Shown here: positions 45,677 to 56,070 of the stretch, in pieces
Layout: each line of letters opens with the position of its first letter
How positions within the stretch are numbered: the stretch's first letter is position 1
Assembly (NCBI GenBank): GCA_002803225.1
Contig: NXFV01000913.1
Coordinates: 52,535-116,534 of the forward strand
From: Gamarada debralockiae
Taxonomy: Eukaryota > Ascomycota > Leotiomycetes > Helotiales > Hyphodiscaceae
Length of the DNA stretch: 64,000 bases
Direction: 5' to 3'
Program-made: the position numbers and the translations under genes
The notes under the pieces: generated by a model
What the model was told of the DNA's origin: nothing
Database searches by the model: none
What the model saw: only the letters and a program-made list of their open reading frames with translations

Positions 45677-46738
45677 CTAGCTGTTCTCATCTAGCATCTC
45701 ATTCACCACATTCAAAATTCTGGAGTGAACTCCACGTTTCGCAGCAATTATCCCCCAGTTGTTGGCAAGTTTTCTTCCTGTGCCGAAATCAATCTCCTTC
45801 CCGTTCAAGTCCGTGATCTTGCCGCCCACCTCCGTGAAGATCAATTGTATGCCAGCGTGATCCCACGCATAGGCAGGCGTCGTCAGCCTTCTTGGTATTC
45901 GTAGCTGCACATCGCCGCCACCAACAATAAGCGCCACGTATCTCATATGTGAAGACCATAGGTCCGTCCCGGGATAAGTTGCGCCAACTCTTGCCGCAAC
46001 TTCGCGCACCTTTTCGTGCCACCAGACATTGCTTTGGGAAGAATCAACAACGTGAAGATCCTTCAACTCTATAGGGCCTTCCCCTAATCTCTCAATGCTC
46101 GAGGCTGGCCGAAGAGATCCGGTCCCTATGGGGCGTATGGTGGCGCCTTGGCCTCTTACCGCCGAGAGCATCAGGCCATACCCCCGCTCATCGACGACCG
46201 TCTCCTGGACCCTTGCAGTCTTAAGGCTCAAATTCGGACATCCCAGCACGCCAACCTTCTCCTTCCCATCCTCTACCAGGGCCAAGGAAATAGCATACTG
46301 CTCTCCGCGCAGAAACGTTGCCGTCCCATCGATCGGATCAAGCATCCAGATCCGGCCCTCCGAACCGCCCGTCCCTCGTCCCCCGAGGTCAATAGCCTCC
46401 AGCATTTCCTCCATAGACGCCGGACTAGCTAACAGCGCCTCGCTGTCATCCAGTTGAGTCGATGCGACCAGGTCCCAGACCCGCTGCCGAAGCGGCGCGT
46501 TGTCCCGGAGCGGGTCAGCATTCTCCTCGCCAACGAACCGGTCAGATGGAAAGGCGCCGCGAATGGCGCTGATCAGCAGCGCCTGAGCGGCGAAGTCGGC
46601 GATGGTGACGGGCGTCGCGTCCGTCTTGACGAACTCGCCTCTGTTGACGGACGAGACGACATTCTTCGTGAGGACGGAGGCCCGCTGCACGGCTAGTTCT
46701 GCGAGTAGTCGCTCCTGAGAATAGGGAGCAGGCGTCAT
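45677..46738 (-). CDS. MET22: 3'(2'),5'-bisphosphate nucleotidase (Met22/Hal2)
   Basis: Converts 3'-phosphoadenosine 5'-phosphate to AMP, clearing the by-product of sulfate assimilation; in yeast it is the lithium/sodium-sensitive halotolerance enzyme. Single exon, 353 aa, the normal length. The family start MTPAPYSQERLLAELAVQRA fixes the ATG at 46738. The reading frame stays open upstream to 46906 but offers no ATG there. Metal-binding motifs are all present: TPVTIADFAAQ, FVGEENADPLRD, WMLDPIDGTATFLRGEQYA (inositol-phosphatase signature) and YAWDHAGIQLIFTEVGGKIT. The coding DNA is GC-richer than its surroundings. Transposon-like DNA begins roughly 130-190 bp upstream of the start codon. Confidence 0.94.
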   Translation of the reverse strand: MTPAPYSQERLLAELAVQRASVLTKNVVSSVNRGEFVKTDATPVTIADFAAQALLISAIRGAFPSDRFVGEENADPLRDNAPLRQRVWDLVASTQLDDSEALLASPASMEEMLEAIDLGGRGTGGSEGRIWMLDPIDGTATFLRGEQYAISLALVEDGKEKVGVLGCPNLSLKTARVQETVVDERGYGLMLSAVRGQGATIRPIGTGSLRPASSIERLGEGPIELKDLHVVDSSQSNVWWHEKVREVAARVGATYPGTDLWSSHMRYVALIVGGGDVQLRIPRRLTTPAYAWDHAGIQLIFTEVGGKITDLNGKEIDFGTGRKLANNWGIIAAKRGVHSRILNVVNEMLDENS

Positions 46739-46922
46739 GATATACGGGATTGCAGAAAACTGGATATTGTTTTGTACAAAATACGGTAGAAAGGATGCCA
46801 ATTTCGGCCAAAATTGGTCGTTGTGACGCCGGAAATACTCGAGCTCCCTGTCACGTGCACGGCTCTCCCCTTCATTCTTTAGGGGGTTTTTGTCCACTAC
46901 CCACACTTAAAAACACCATAAT

Positions 46923-47043
46923 ATGAAGCCTAAGGAAGATATCGTCAGCGCAATTGCTGCAATTGAGAGGCAAAAGACTAATGAAGAGCCTATCAACCTT
47001 ACAAAGATAGCAGCGGAGTTTGGTGTTAAAGAAGCACTAAATC
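46923..47043 (+). mobile_element. Fragment of pogo/Tc1-type transposase N-terminus
   Basis: An ATG opens MKPKEDIVSAIAAIERQKTN and LTKIAAEFGVKE, which looks like the helix-turn-helix start of a pogo- or Tc1-type transposase. It breaks off after about 40 residues. About 45 bp before it is TTTTTGTCCACTACCCACAC, which resembles a transposon end. Assignment rests on a short stretch. Confidence 0.4.
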
Positions 47044-47340
47044 ATGACTAAGAACCTTCTTGACCTATAAACTGACTATATGCAATTTGTATAGCGTTTT
47101 TTGTCTATTTAGCGTGTGACCCAAATCCTCCTACACTTCCCAACCTCAAATGTAGCTTCGTTTGACCAAATAACCTTACGCTAATCGCCTCTATGCTTGC
47201 TATCATCCTTGCATGCTACCTAATCCGATGCCCTCTACTACCTATGGCTCAAAGTAAAATCCAATCGTTTCTTAGCTTGTTTGCGTGATGTGTAGGGTCT
47301 CGGGCACGCAATACAGCGTTAGTAGCCTGCGCGGCGTAGT
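47044..47340 (-). mobile_element. Degenerate Tc1/mariner transposase fragment
   Basis: On the minus strand, pieces of a Tc1-like DDE transposase can be read: NKQAKKRLDFTLSHR-like residues, then KVIWSNEATFEVGKCRRIWV (family: WSDE-TFE), and after stops KKRYTNC and SVYRSRR. The first catalytic Asp is Asn in this copy, and several stops interrupt it. It abuts the helix-turn-helix fragment in the opposite orientation, so two decayed insertions are probably nested here. Confidence 0.6.
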
Positions 47341-47959
47341 TCTCGCTAAATAGTGCGGACAAAGGCTTAGACTCCTAGTTAGGCTTTGACTTGGGTAAAA
47401 GAGAGTCGATGCGTCGACTAATCTTTTGCAATATGACAAATACAATAGCGGATCTCACGCGTAAACATTAAGTGAGGCTTATAGAAATTTTTTTTTTTGT
47501 GATCTGCGAGAGTGTTTTTAGTGTAAAATGCGCCGTAAAGTACATCGAGGGCAAGTAGTCTTTTCGTGGATCTTGCGTTACAAAAAACCAAGTCACTGCA
47601 TTACACGGATAACTACACGCGCAGGGACTGCCATTCATTACCCTCTTTTAGGATATTAGGGCTTGATAAGACCTTATCGTCCATTTTGAATCTCACGTCG
47701 TTTGGTTAATTAATTGAACTAATATTAATTAATTAAGAAGGAAGGTTGGTTTGCTGACGCGACTCCTGTCTCGCTTAAAGTGGGCTGGTAGTAATGGCCC
47801 CAGCTCTTACGAATGACGAATGAATCCACGAGCTTTTACGAAAAAAATCGAAAGCCCATCTCCAAGACTATAGCCTAGTGAACTTTTGAACGCCTTAGTG
47901 TTGCCATTACCAATATGCTCTCTTTCTCCTCGCAATTCAATATATATCCTCTTCTCGTC
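47341..47959. other. Intergenic, transposon-derived character
   Basis: AT-rich with a T9 run near 47491-47499 and TTAATTAATT stretches near 47706-47738. No gene recognised. It is likely remains of the neighbouring inserted elements. Confidence 0.35.
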
Positions 47960-49940
47960 CTAGTCATCCAATTTGAACCCCCCAGGAACCAATCTTTGAA
48001 ACACGCCCTCCGGATCAAATTGCTTACTTAAACTCTTCATTCGCTGCAAGTTCTCTTTTCCGTATCCTTTCATAACCTTCTGATCCTTATACGCATAATT
48101 AAAATACGAGTATTCGTTGTACAAGCCCAGGGATTTTGATAGGGTGTCAATTTGCGAGAAATAGATTTCAATAGCTTGAGTTATGGGAGCGTCATTGACT
48201 GAGTCATGCCAGGTAACTGTCGCGAGGAAGACTGAAATTTGGCGCATTAGTTGAGCCTCTTGATCTAAGACAGAGGGTAAACTTGCGAATCAAAGGCCCA
48301 TCCGAAGGGTCAAGTCCCAGAATATTCCCGCCATTCAACTTGCCGTATTGAGTCAAGATGGGTGGGAAGGGCTCGGCGGTGATGCTCCAGGTAACATCCT
48401 CTTCGATGAGGGAGAGGGTGTTATACACCGTGCTGTTGAATTTTTCGAAGATCTGGCGGATGAGGACCTCGGAGCTGACATACGTTCGAGTAAAGTAGAG
48501 CCACCTTCGCTGCTCAGTATTATGTATGTCAAACAAAAGCAGGTCTATTACCGTGTTGTTCCCTCTTCCTCACCCTCACTATTTGTGGTGGCAAAATCAC
48601 TGAGATTGGAGATCCTCATAGTGTTGGTGAGCTGAGGCTCGTAGCTTGTGAAAGGCTCCAGATTGGACGGGTAGCCAGCTATGCCTGTGTACTGGACGTT
48701 ACTGATGATAATCCAAGTCCGTGTAGATGAATCGAAATTGTAGGTAAAGATCAGAGAAGCATTTTCATCGTATTCGGGGTCGCTTGAAAATACATGCAGG
48801 GCATTGATGAAGTGTTCGAATGCCTCTTCGCTGAAAGGGTTGATGACCAACCCTCCCCAGAAATCTCCCTGTGGGAAGGCCAACAGATCTACCCGCGTTA
48901 CGATGCCAAAGTTATTAGAGCCGCCTTTCAAAGCTTGCCACAATTCTGGATTGGACGTCGCGTTTGCATTGATAATCTCTCCGGATGCCAATACAATCTG
49001 GAGAAGTTAGAAACCCAGACTGAAGAATCACGTAAGAGCAAACGGCATTCCTTAGTATGCCGCTCTGAATTTGCTCACTGCTTGAGCCGATCATCCACTC
49101 TGTTCTGATTACTTACCACGGCTTGAATATTCACTAGAATATAAACATCTTAAAGATCAATATTCAAACTCGGGTAGATAATCAGAAGAGAATTGATCTG
49201 TTAAAGCAAAGAAGATTGGGGTGGGTGCCTAGTAAAATGCCTCAAATTTATACTCTCTTACCTCATGATTCACAACACTGTCACAGGCAAATCCCTTTCT
49301 TGCCGAAAAGAATGATATGCCGCCTGTAACATATCAGTTTCTACACCTCCTTCCATAGACGGGTAAGAATGGCGGGAGGAGCCTACCGCCCAAGGTCAAA
49401 CCTCCAACTCCGACACTTCCCCACCGGCCTCCAACTACTGCCAATCCTCTAGCTCCAAGGAAGTTGTAAACATCCCCCCATTTCATACCTACACCTACCC
49501 GGGCAACTATTCCCTGCTCTCCACCATCTACATCCACCCCGTTAAATTCTGCAAGGTCAATACTTACGCCGCCTTGTATGTTCGCTAAACCACCCCATAT
49601 CCCATGGCCACCGCTCTTCACTGCGAATGGACAGTTGCCGGTAGATAATATGGGCAATGCCGTAGCGATTTCTGCGGGCGTGAAAGGATGAAAGAAACAA
49701 GTGGGCGTTATTGAAAACTCCTGCTCGGTAAAGTATTCACCCAAAGATGCTGAATATGCTGTGCTGTTGGGAAAGTAGACCAGTGCAGGAAACACAGAGG
49801 ACAATTGTTGACACTAGCGGTAAACATTAGTTCCTTGTTAGCCTCTGAAACCAAGGGAGAATCACGCAAGTGGGGTTGCCTCCAGCTGAGCATCGTCCAA
49901 TGAAAGCAAGTGAGAGAGGGGCAAGGATTTTCAACTTCAT
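47960..49940 (-). CDS. Secreted FAD-linked oxidoreductase (berberine-bridge-enzyme type)
   Basis: Flavoprotein oxidase of the PCMH/BBE family, probably secreted. Such enzymes oxidise sugars or take part in secondary metabolism; the substrate is unknown here. Exons on the minus strand: 49940-49866, 49813-49387, 49323-49262, 48997-48552, 48504-48287, 48231-47960 (499 aa). Signal peptide [20 protein letters not shown]. The FAD-binding domain has [20 protein letters not shown], with the His usually linked to FAD, plus [20 protein letters not shown] and [17 protein letters not shown]. The BBE C-terminus is [20 protein letters not shown]. The intron at 48286-48232 begins GCAAGT, the standard non-canonical GC-AG donor. 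A GT donor there would break the frame. The third intron (264 nt) is long and could hide a small exon. Confidence 0.88.
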
Positions 49941-51880
49941 ACTGTCGCCTCCCTTTGGAGCCTCAAATCAGCGAATCGGCTACTACGATTGCATGGAGCA
50001 AGAGATATTCGTGAATGAGACACTTGAGATGATATGACAGTTTTCATGTTCTTTAAGATGTATTCAAGTGATCGAGATTTCAATACTGAGGAAAGGTGTT
50101 GATAACTCATCAGAGTATAGGACAATGCCTGTAAGTATTGCTTACTTGCATAATGCATATGCATACGAACGGACATTCTTTTACTTTTGCTTCTGTTCGG
50201 CAATGAGTGGAAGTAATACATCATGATCCGGCAAAGGGAGAAACTAGAACCCTAAAAAAGCTGTTCATATGTGCTGACTTATTGCGTGTGTTAAGACGGG
50301 GACGGGTACGGCTGAAATGGCGGCAGATTCTTAGGCACCAATTCAGGCACCCACACATTAGGGTTTAGCCAATATCGTAAGCGAGCCAATTATATAAGAG
50401 CGCATTACACCACTCTTTTACCCAAGATATCCCTACGAAACCTTGCTTTTCAGTCACATGGGTGATTAAGCCATACTCGGAACAATTGTCTTTATACGCG
50501 GTGTGATATCCTTGTTAATCTATACTAATAATTCCGGCGATAGTCCTCTACGGTAGCAGTGTAGGCGTCTCTGTCACGCCATGTAACCCTAATAATGGTG
50601 GAGTAAGCTCCCTTCTCGTTAGCAATAGGCTCCCACACTGGAACTAGAGAGCCAGAAGATGCATTCGAGCTGCTTTGTGAACTGTATGTGGCCGATCGCT
50701 TATCCGGCAAACGGTCAGATGCCGGCTGCGGTTTTCTACCGGCCTGCGCTGCGGGCCTCTCCTTCTTAGAACCACCCTTGCTATGAGTTCCCCTGGGTGG
50801 TCCTGAAGGGGTAGGTGAGAGGGGAAGATCGTGGTTGCCTAAAGAGTACTGGAGCACTGCCGGGAAAGAGCGTGTCGCGTTTGCTCTTCTCAGATGCCAT
50901 GGTTCAGCGGAGAAGGGTCAAAAGAGCTGCGGACTATGGAAGCAGTACGATGTGAGGAACCGATGTGACGAATATGCTTGAAAATGCGGTTACCTATTTT
51001 TATATAGTCGCTGCTGGGGAGAGGTCAGTTTGGTTGCTATAAAGGGGTCCCATTTGGGACCCTTGAGCTTGGAGTCGTCAAGTTAAAAATAGGATGCAAA
51101 ACATATAAAAAAACAAGGAACATAAAGAAAAGAGAAGTAGGAATCCCCAGGGAATGTTATCTGGATGGAGAACTTTCCCCCAGACCATAAGTCTTTCACT
51201 TTGTTATGGAAGGCCTCTACAGCGATGTTCCATTGCAAGGGTTTCTGCTCAGATTTAGTATACAATTTACTCATTCTCTACTAGTGATTCAAATACCTCT
51301 TATAGTCTTCTTCTATTCTACCTCTAAAGTAAAGGATATATAAAGAAGGGAGTCGTGGCACGACGCCCTCAGTGTGAAAAGGGGGTTTAGCGAGAAGCCT
51401 GACGGCTGGGCGATTGCTTTTAAGAGATGCCGTGTGAATTGATATCTATGCGTTCATAAAAGGAGAGAGGAGTTCTATCTATTGACAGAATAGAGTTCTC
51501 ATCCTGGGCAGATATGATCTTGAGCAGACGGCCCTACTTTGAAAGGTCGAAGCTATGATTCAATTGATCTATTATCTGTGACACATGTATCGCAACGGCC
51601 TCATTCCGCGTCACTTTTAGCCCAACAACATTCCCATATCCCAGCTGCCAATCAAAACTCATTACATATACAATTCATCACGCCACCTAGCAAGGTCCTC
51701 CTATGATTCAGCATGTTCTCTCAGTTTCTTAACAAGCTCTAATATCTTCTCACAGTTCCCTCCGACCGTGGGTATGCGCCCATACTCGTCTACGATCGGT
51801 TAGCATCCGCTATGTCCTCCTTCTTTCGCATCGGGGAGGGAATCATGGACTTCGGGTGGGGTTTCTTGACAGCCTTGGGC
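49941..51880. other. Intergenic, 1.9 kb
   Basis: No confident gene. Minus-strand frames at 50525-50890 (Ser/Pro/Lys-rich, ending EDYRRNY, no ATG) and 51083-51274 (PLQWNIAVEAFHNKVKDLW) look protein-like but short, and I recognise neither. They may be remnants of repeated elements. Confidence 0.4.
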
Positions 51881-52345
51881 TCATCCTCGAGTGAGCGCAC
51901 AAATGCTGGATCTTGCTCGTTCATCCTGCATTGGGTGATTTGGGGGTAGGGTATCGAGAATCAACGGCAGGTGTTGCAGCCCCAGGAGATGTCTTCCGCT
52001 GTCGTTGCCGGAAAATCCAATTCGAGAAGCCTGCTCGTTCGTTCGGTTTATTTCATTCAATGATTTGGGTGTGCCACATTGGGAATCGATGATGGACGGC
52101 GCAGCCAAGAGGTGTCTTCCACTGTTGGCATCAGAAAACCGGATTCCATGACTGGACCAGTTTGACATCTCAGAATCAGTAATTGAGCCAACGCACTCCT
52201 GGTATTTCTGAACATGGTCTGCGAGTGTGCTGGTAGTTCCCGACTTGGGTATATGTTCGTCGGTGACGGACGCATTTTCTGCCGGGGATGTTGGTCTTTT
52301 CTGAGTAGATCGATGATTAGTATTTGAGCATCTCGTTTTCGACAT
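51881..52345 (-). CDS. Possible small hypothetical protein with internal repeat
   Basis: An open frame of 154 aa starting ATG at 52345. It overlaps the last 29 nt of the preceding gene in another frame. It contains an imperfect duplication: IRFSDANSGRHLLAAPSI and IGFSGNDSGRHLLGLQHL, about 50 residues apart. Composition is hydrophilic, with no domain known to me. The overlap suggests it may be a C-terminal part of the upstream gene lost by a frame change, or an alternative last exon, rather than a separate gene. Confidence 0.3.
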   Translation of the reverse strand: MSKTRCSNTNHRSTQKRPTSPAENASVTDEHIPKSGTTSTLADHVQKYQECVGSITDSEMSNWSSHGIRFSDANSGRHLLAAPSIIDSQCGTPKSLNEINRTNEQASRIGFSGNDSGRHLLGLQHLPLILDTLPPNHPMQDERARSSICALTRG

Positions 52346-53556
52346 CTTGTGCGAAGCTGGATGTTGGGGTGAAAGGTGACTCGAATTGACTCGGAGACAC
52401 CGGCGACTGGGAGGTGTTATTTAACGAACGATCGAAGCTTTCGTAGGGAGTTGACACAGGCACCCGGGGCCATGCGCATTCTTTAGCCGGACTGTAATCG
52501 GGGTCGTCATTTCCGTCGGCGAATATGGCGCGAAGCAGCATCTCTGTGTATTCAAGTGTAAATCCGGAGATTCTTGACTTTTTCAGAATGCCACGAAGAC
52601 AGCAAATAGCGTCGCAAAGACATAGGGCTTCGTCTGGGCAGTACGGAACTATGCGTGATGAGTTAGTAGGAGCTTCTCTCCGAACTTCAGACAGTGGGGA
52701 ACTTACCGGGATCGAACTCAAAAGTAGCGTCGTTGGATCCATCATACGGGCGAAAGCCAGCATATCTTCTGCACATCATGTTGAACTCTGCCATAGTGGT
52801 CTTGCCTCGACGTTTCACCAACCCTTGGACGATGCCAACCACGAGATCCTCGGTCTTGTTCATGTCGTGACCAAATTGAGCAGCTACTCTTAAAGCACTG
52901 AAACCGAATCGCGTGAGATCCGCCTCGACGGTTAGGTATTGAACAACCTCGAGATAGTCCAGCAGCCAAACATGGGATAAAGGTGAGAACTTGGGGCCGG
53001 TGAAAGGGCTAAGAGTAACGTGGAAGTGGTATGTAGTCCAGAAGTATATCATCAATTTGTGACGAAGCTCTCGAAACGCATGCAGACCCCCCAGTACATG
53101 GTCAAGAATATCCCACGGCGAGGCAAAATAGCCGTCAGGGAACACTGGCCCGGTCGCGAAGCGCGGGGATAAGCTTATCTTGCGAGGTTCGTCGGGGAAA
53201 CAGTAGCCATAAATTCTTCGTCGAACGTTAACCGGTAGGGCAAACAAGGGTTGATCCTCGTGTACAGGATTATGATTGGGCAGAAGCAGTTTGAAGACGC
53301 TTTCTTGATCGACCGGCGTATTTCTCACAACCAAGAGGTCAACGGATCTATCGAGTTCGGGATTTGTCGGTCGTACATGCTTGGAAATTGTCACCAGGGG
53401 CTTCATTGTTGACGCTGGAGTATCTCCCCCAGTTTGTTGTGACTCGGTGCGTGAACTCGAGGAGAATACGATGCTGGAAGAGAAGGGAGACGCAGATCTC
53501 AAGGATCCGATGAGAGAGCGACGTAGTAACACTGGCTTGTCAGAGGTGTAAGCCAT
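52317..53556 (-). CDS. Conserved-type hypothetical protein
   Basis: Exons on the minus strand are 53556-52707 and 52648-52317 (393 aa), joined by a 58-nt intron with donor GTAAGT. It starts MAYTSDKPVLLRRSLIGSLR with a Ser-rich lead. An ATG 18 nt upstream is also in frame, but the chosen one has the better context. A globular part follows: PLFALPVNVRRRIYGYCFPD, similar to the fungal LPxEIRxxIYxYxF lead-in found in F-box-like or 2EXR-type proteins, then helical segments (ELRHKLMIYFWTTYHFHVTL). The tail after residue 330 is Ser/Pro-rich. Function unknown. The splice restores a good frame, which supports a real gene. Confidence 0.65.
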
Positions 53557-54737
53557 TATTAGGAGACCGTACATACTATTGGAATAATTAATGTTGACTT
53601 GGCTGCAATGCCAATCTTGTACGTTAAGGCCTGGAGCGCGGAGATGCTTTGTTGATGATGCGGAAACTGATCGCGAAGCTCGAAAGAGTTATTGCTCTCG
53701 CTTGACAACTCTTCACATTCACCCACGACTTCGCCAGCAATTCGGATCAGCTGATTCGGATCATGGCATTTGAGGATCCTTAACGAGCTATTCTGATGTT
53801 TGATAACTGACCTCAAGCCTTCTGGACTGTCTCTGAACTTCGAGTTGAAATTGAAGTCGAAGCCTCGCTCTTGCTGAATCTAGTTCCATCACGTGATTCT
53901 GATGTTTTGATCCCGATCAGGGAAGAGCAGCCCTTCTCCTGAGTAGCAAGAAGTACCTTGGGTCGCAGGTAAATTGCTCCTGTTGCAAGAGAGGAAGCAC
54001 CAGATTCCACGGCCCTAGTCTCGATAGGGCAGAGGACATGACCAGTATCATGTCAACCTGCATCGCAGGTGCATACAAATTCACATGTCTAAAGAAGGAG
54101 AAATAAGACGAAAAAGAGGTTGAAACTTGAAACGTTAATGAATTTATCTCAAATTTGACTTATCTCGCCTACTGTCTTTCAGTGTCGTCTTTCCTTGCAA
54201 CGGGTGGTCCTTGTGATGCCTGACATGACAGAACATACCTTTATCACAGATTTGTTCGTCTCAAAGATCATGCTTCATCTTGACTGATCTAATACTGTTC
54301 TTACTGAATTCCATCCCCCAGATCACTGGTCTGGAGGATGATTTACTGGGCCAATTTTCAAGCCGTTCTCGTAAATCTCCCCTGAAAATTTCCTGCGCTT
54401 CATTTGGACTCTAGTTGAAACTTTAATTTGCAGTTTATTCATTAGTTGGGGTTCATAGATTCGTTGGAATCATTGATGATTGTTAAGTGAACGTTGTGAA
54501 GGTGAAGTGTGTCGTGGAAAATTTAGTGATGCAACTCGTCGCTTCCGAAATTCAGCCGAAGATTCTCCTAGAATCTCTTTGAAGTTCTTGGGAATTTTGT
54601 CGTCGCACGTCATCTTGCGCCCAATCTCACACAACTACAATCATACCTCTAAACATAACCGAGATCTTTAAGATCGATACCTTTGCCCATCCAGAACAAC
54701 GTTTTAACAGCTGAACTAGCTCGCGCAATCTTCCACC
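53557..54737. other. Intergenic between divergent genes
   Basis: Promoter region for the hypothetical gene (-) and the PBDC1 gene (+). A minus-strand frame at 53559-53816 could be an upstream exon or UTR of the hypothetical gene. No firm evidence. Confidence 0.4.
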
Positions 54738-55402
54738 ATGTCAGTGTCAGCTCCAGCCAATTTCAATCCCGAGGAGGCGGACAACCTCGAAGATGTAAGA
54801 CTCCCCCATTCGTGCTGGTCATTTTTCTTGTGATTAATACTGACCTCTCTGCAGATTGAGAAGCAGTTCGCAGTCAAAGGTTGGCAAACTCCAAAAATCA
54901 AACTCCCTCCTGTTACCCCGCCACTGACCCCACCATCAGTTGTCCAGCACATGTCCACATACTGGGCTATCCTCGAGAAGGTCCGCGGATCGACTCTGAG
55001 GCTCACAAAGATGGACGATGAGATATACGAGCATCTGAAGACGGACTTCCCCGAATTCGACCCTGCAAAGACCATTGATGAGGACGAAATGAAGAGCAAG
55101 ACTGGCAAGGAGCGGTGGCGGAAGTTCTTGATGGCATATGAGAAGAAGGTCGACGATTACAACTTTGGCACAATGATGAGGGCGAATCCAAAGTGGGAGT
55201 ACGGTCAGGACGAGACGATATTTGGTGAGTAGTTGCACAAGCCCGTTCTGAAGACGCAAGGTTGACCATTCAAGTTCCTCGAATGCAGTTCTATGCTATC
55301 GAAATCGCAAGGAATCGAAACGGATTGAATGACTGGATATACGAGAATAATCAGAAGGAGCAAGCAGATGCCAAGGCGAAGGCTGGAGAGGCCGAGCCAT
55401 GA
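54738..55402 (+). CDS. PBDC1/YPL225W (Chp1) family protein
   Basis: Small conserved eukaryotic protein with the so-called polysaccharide-biosynthesis domain. The yeast member YPL225W (Chp1) has been reported as a dedicated chaperone for newly made translation factor eEF1A, so a cytosolic ribosome-linked role is likely. Exons: 54738-54794, 54855-55224, 55275-55402 (184 aa). Characteristic stretches are NPEEADNLEDIEKQFAVKGW, AILEKVRGSTLRLTKMDDEI, YEHLKTDFPEFDP, GKERWRKFLMAYEKKVDDYN, FGTMMRANPKWEYGQDETIF and QFYAIEIARNRNGLNDWIY. The charged Ala/Lys/Glu tail is normal. The Pro-rich insert PPVTPPLTPPS near residue 33 appears to be lineage-specific. Very probably a functional housekeeping gene. Confidence 0.93.
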
Positions 55403-56070
55403 GATACATTATTGGACAATTAAATACCCTTCTTGTATCATATTTCGGAGGCCGAGCTCGGCGATTTACGATATTCCGACGGGCCTGGAGCAGGATACTG
55501 GTAAGTAGGATAGGATATCGAAACAGAACTCGACCTCGGTGCGAATGAATACGTCTGGAGCATTGCACAGTACCAGCGTTCTTCCGAAGCAGTTCTCCCT
55601 CTAGCGTGACAAATATAACAAAGAACGAACTTCCCAACCCAAACCTTCAAATATTTTCTTGTCCACTCCAGCAATAGGCCCTTCAGCCTCTAGTGGGGAA
55701 TCCGAGGGAGTTGCATTGGTGAGAACATGTCGACATAGATGATTCATGAATCGAACGACGAAATTCCCACAAAGGCACGAGGTGCCCTCGCTTCATGTTC
55801 AAAGTGATGCTGACATCATTTCATAATAGTTCTTGCGGAATCCCATTGTTCGAAATCGACTCGTGAATATTTCTCGCTAAAGGAACAATCGTAACGGGAG
55901 GATGCCACAACAATTGTGTTCTAGAAGAGATCTCTATCTTGCGATTATTTCCATTTGTATTGTAATTCCCCAGACGTAAGGTTTTTTCAGATCATCTCTG
56001 AAATGTCCTCAACTTTCTTCCAAGTTTCGTGCCGATCATTGAAAAGCCGTCTGCAAATTCCCTCTTCACC
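55403..56070. other. Intergenic, 5' flank of ABCB gene
   Basis: 3' flank of PBDC1 and promoter of the ABC exporter. A frame open at 56029 lacks an ATG before 56071. No other gene. Confidence 0.45.

Noticed and set aside
46739..46906. Upstream in-frame extension of MET22
   Set aside because: The frame is open but has no ATG before 46738. The family start fits 46738, and the extension overlaps transposon-like DNA.
50525..50857. Minus-strand Ser/Pro-rich protein
   Set aside because: No ATG in frame, no family resemblance and no clear splice to an upstream exon.
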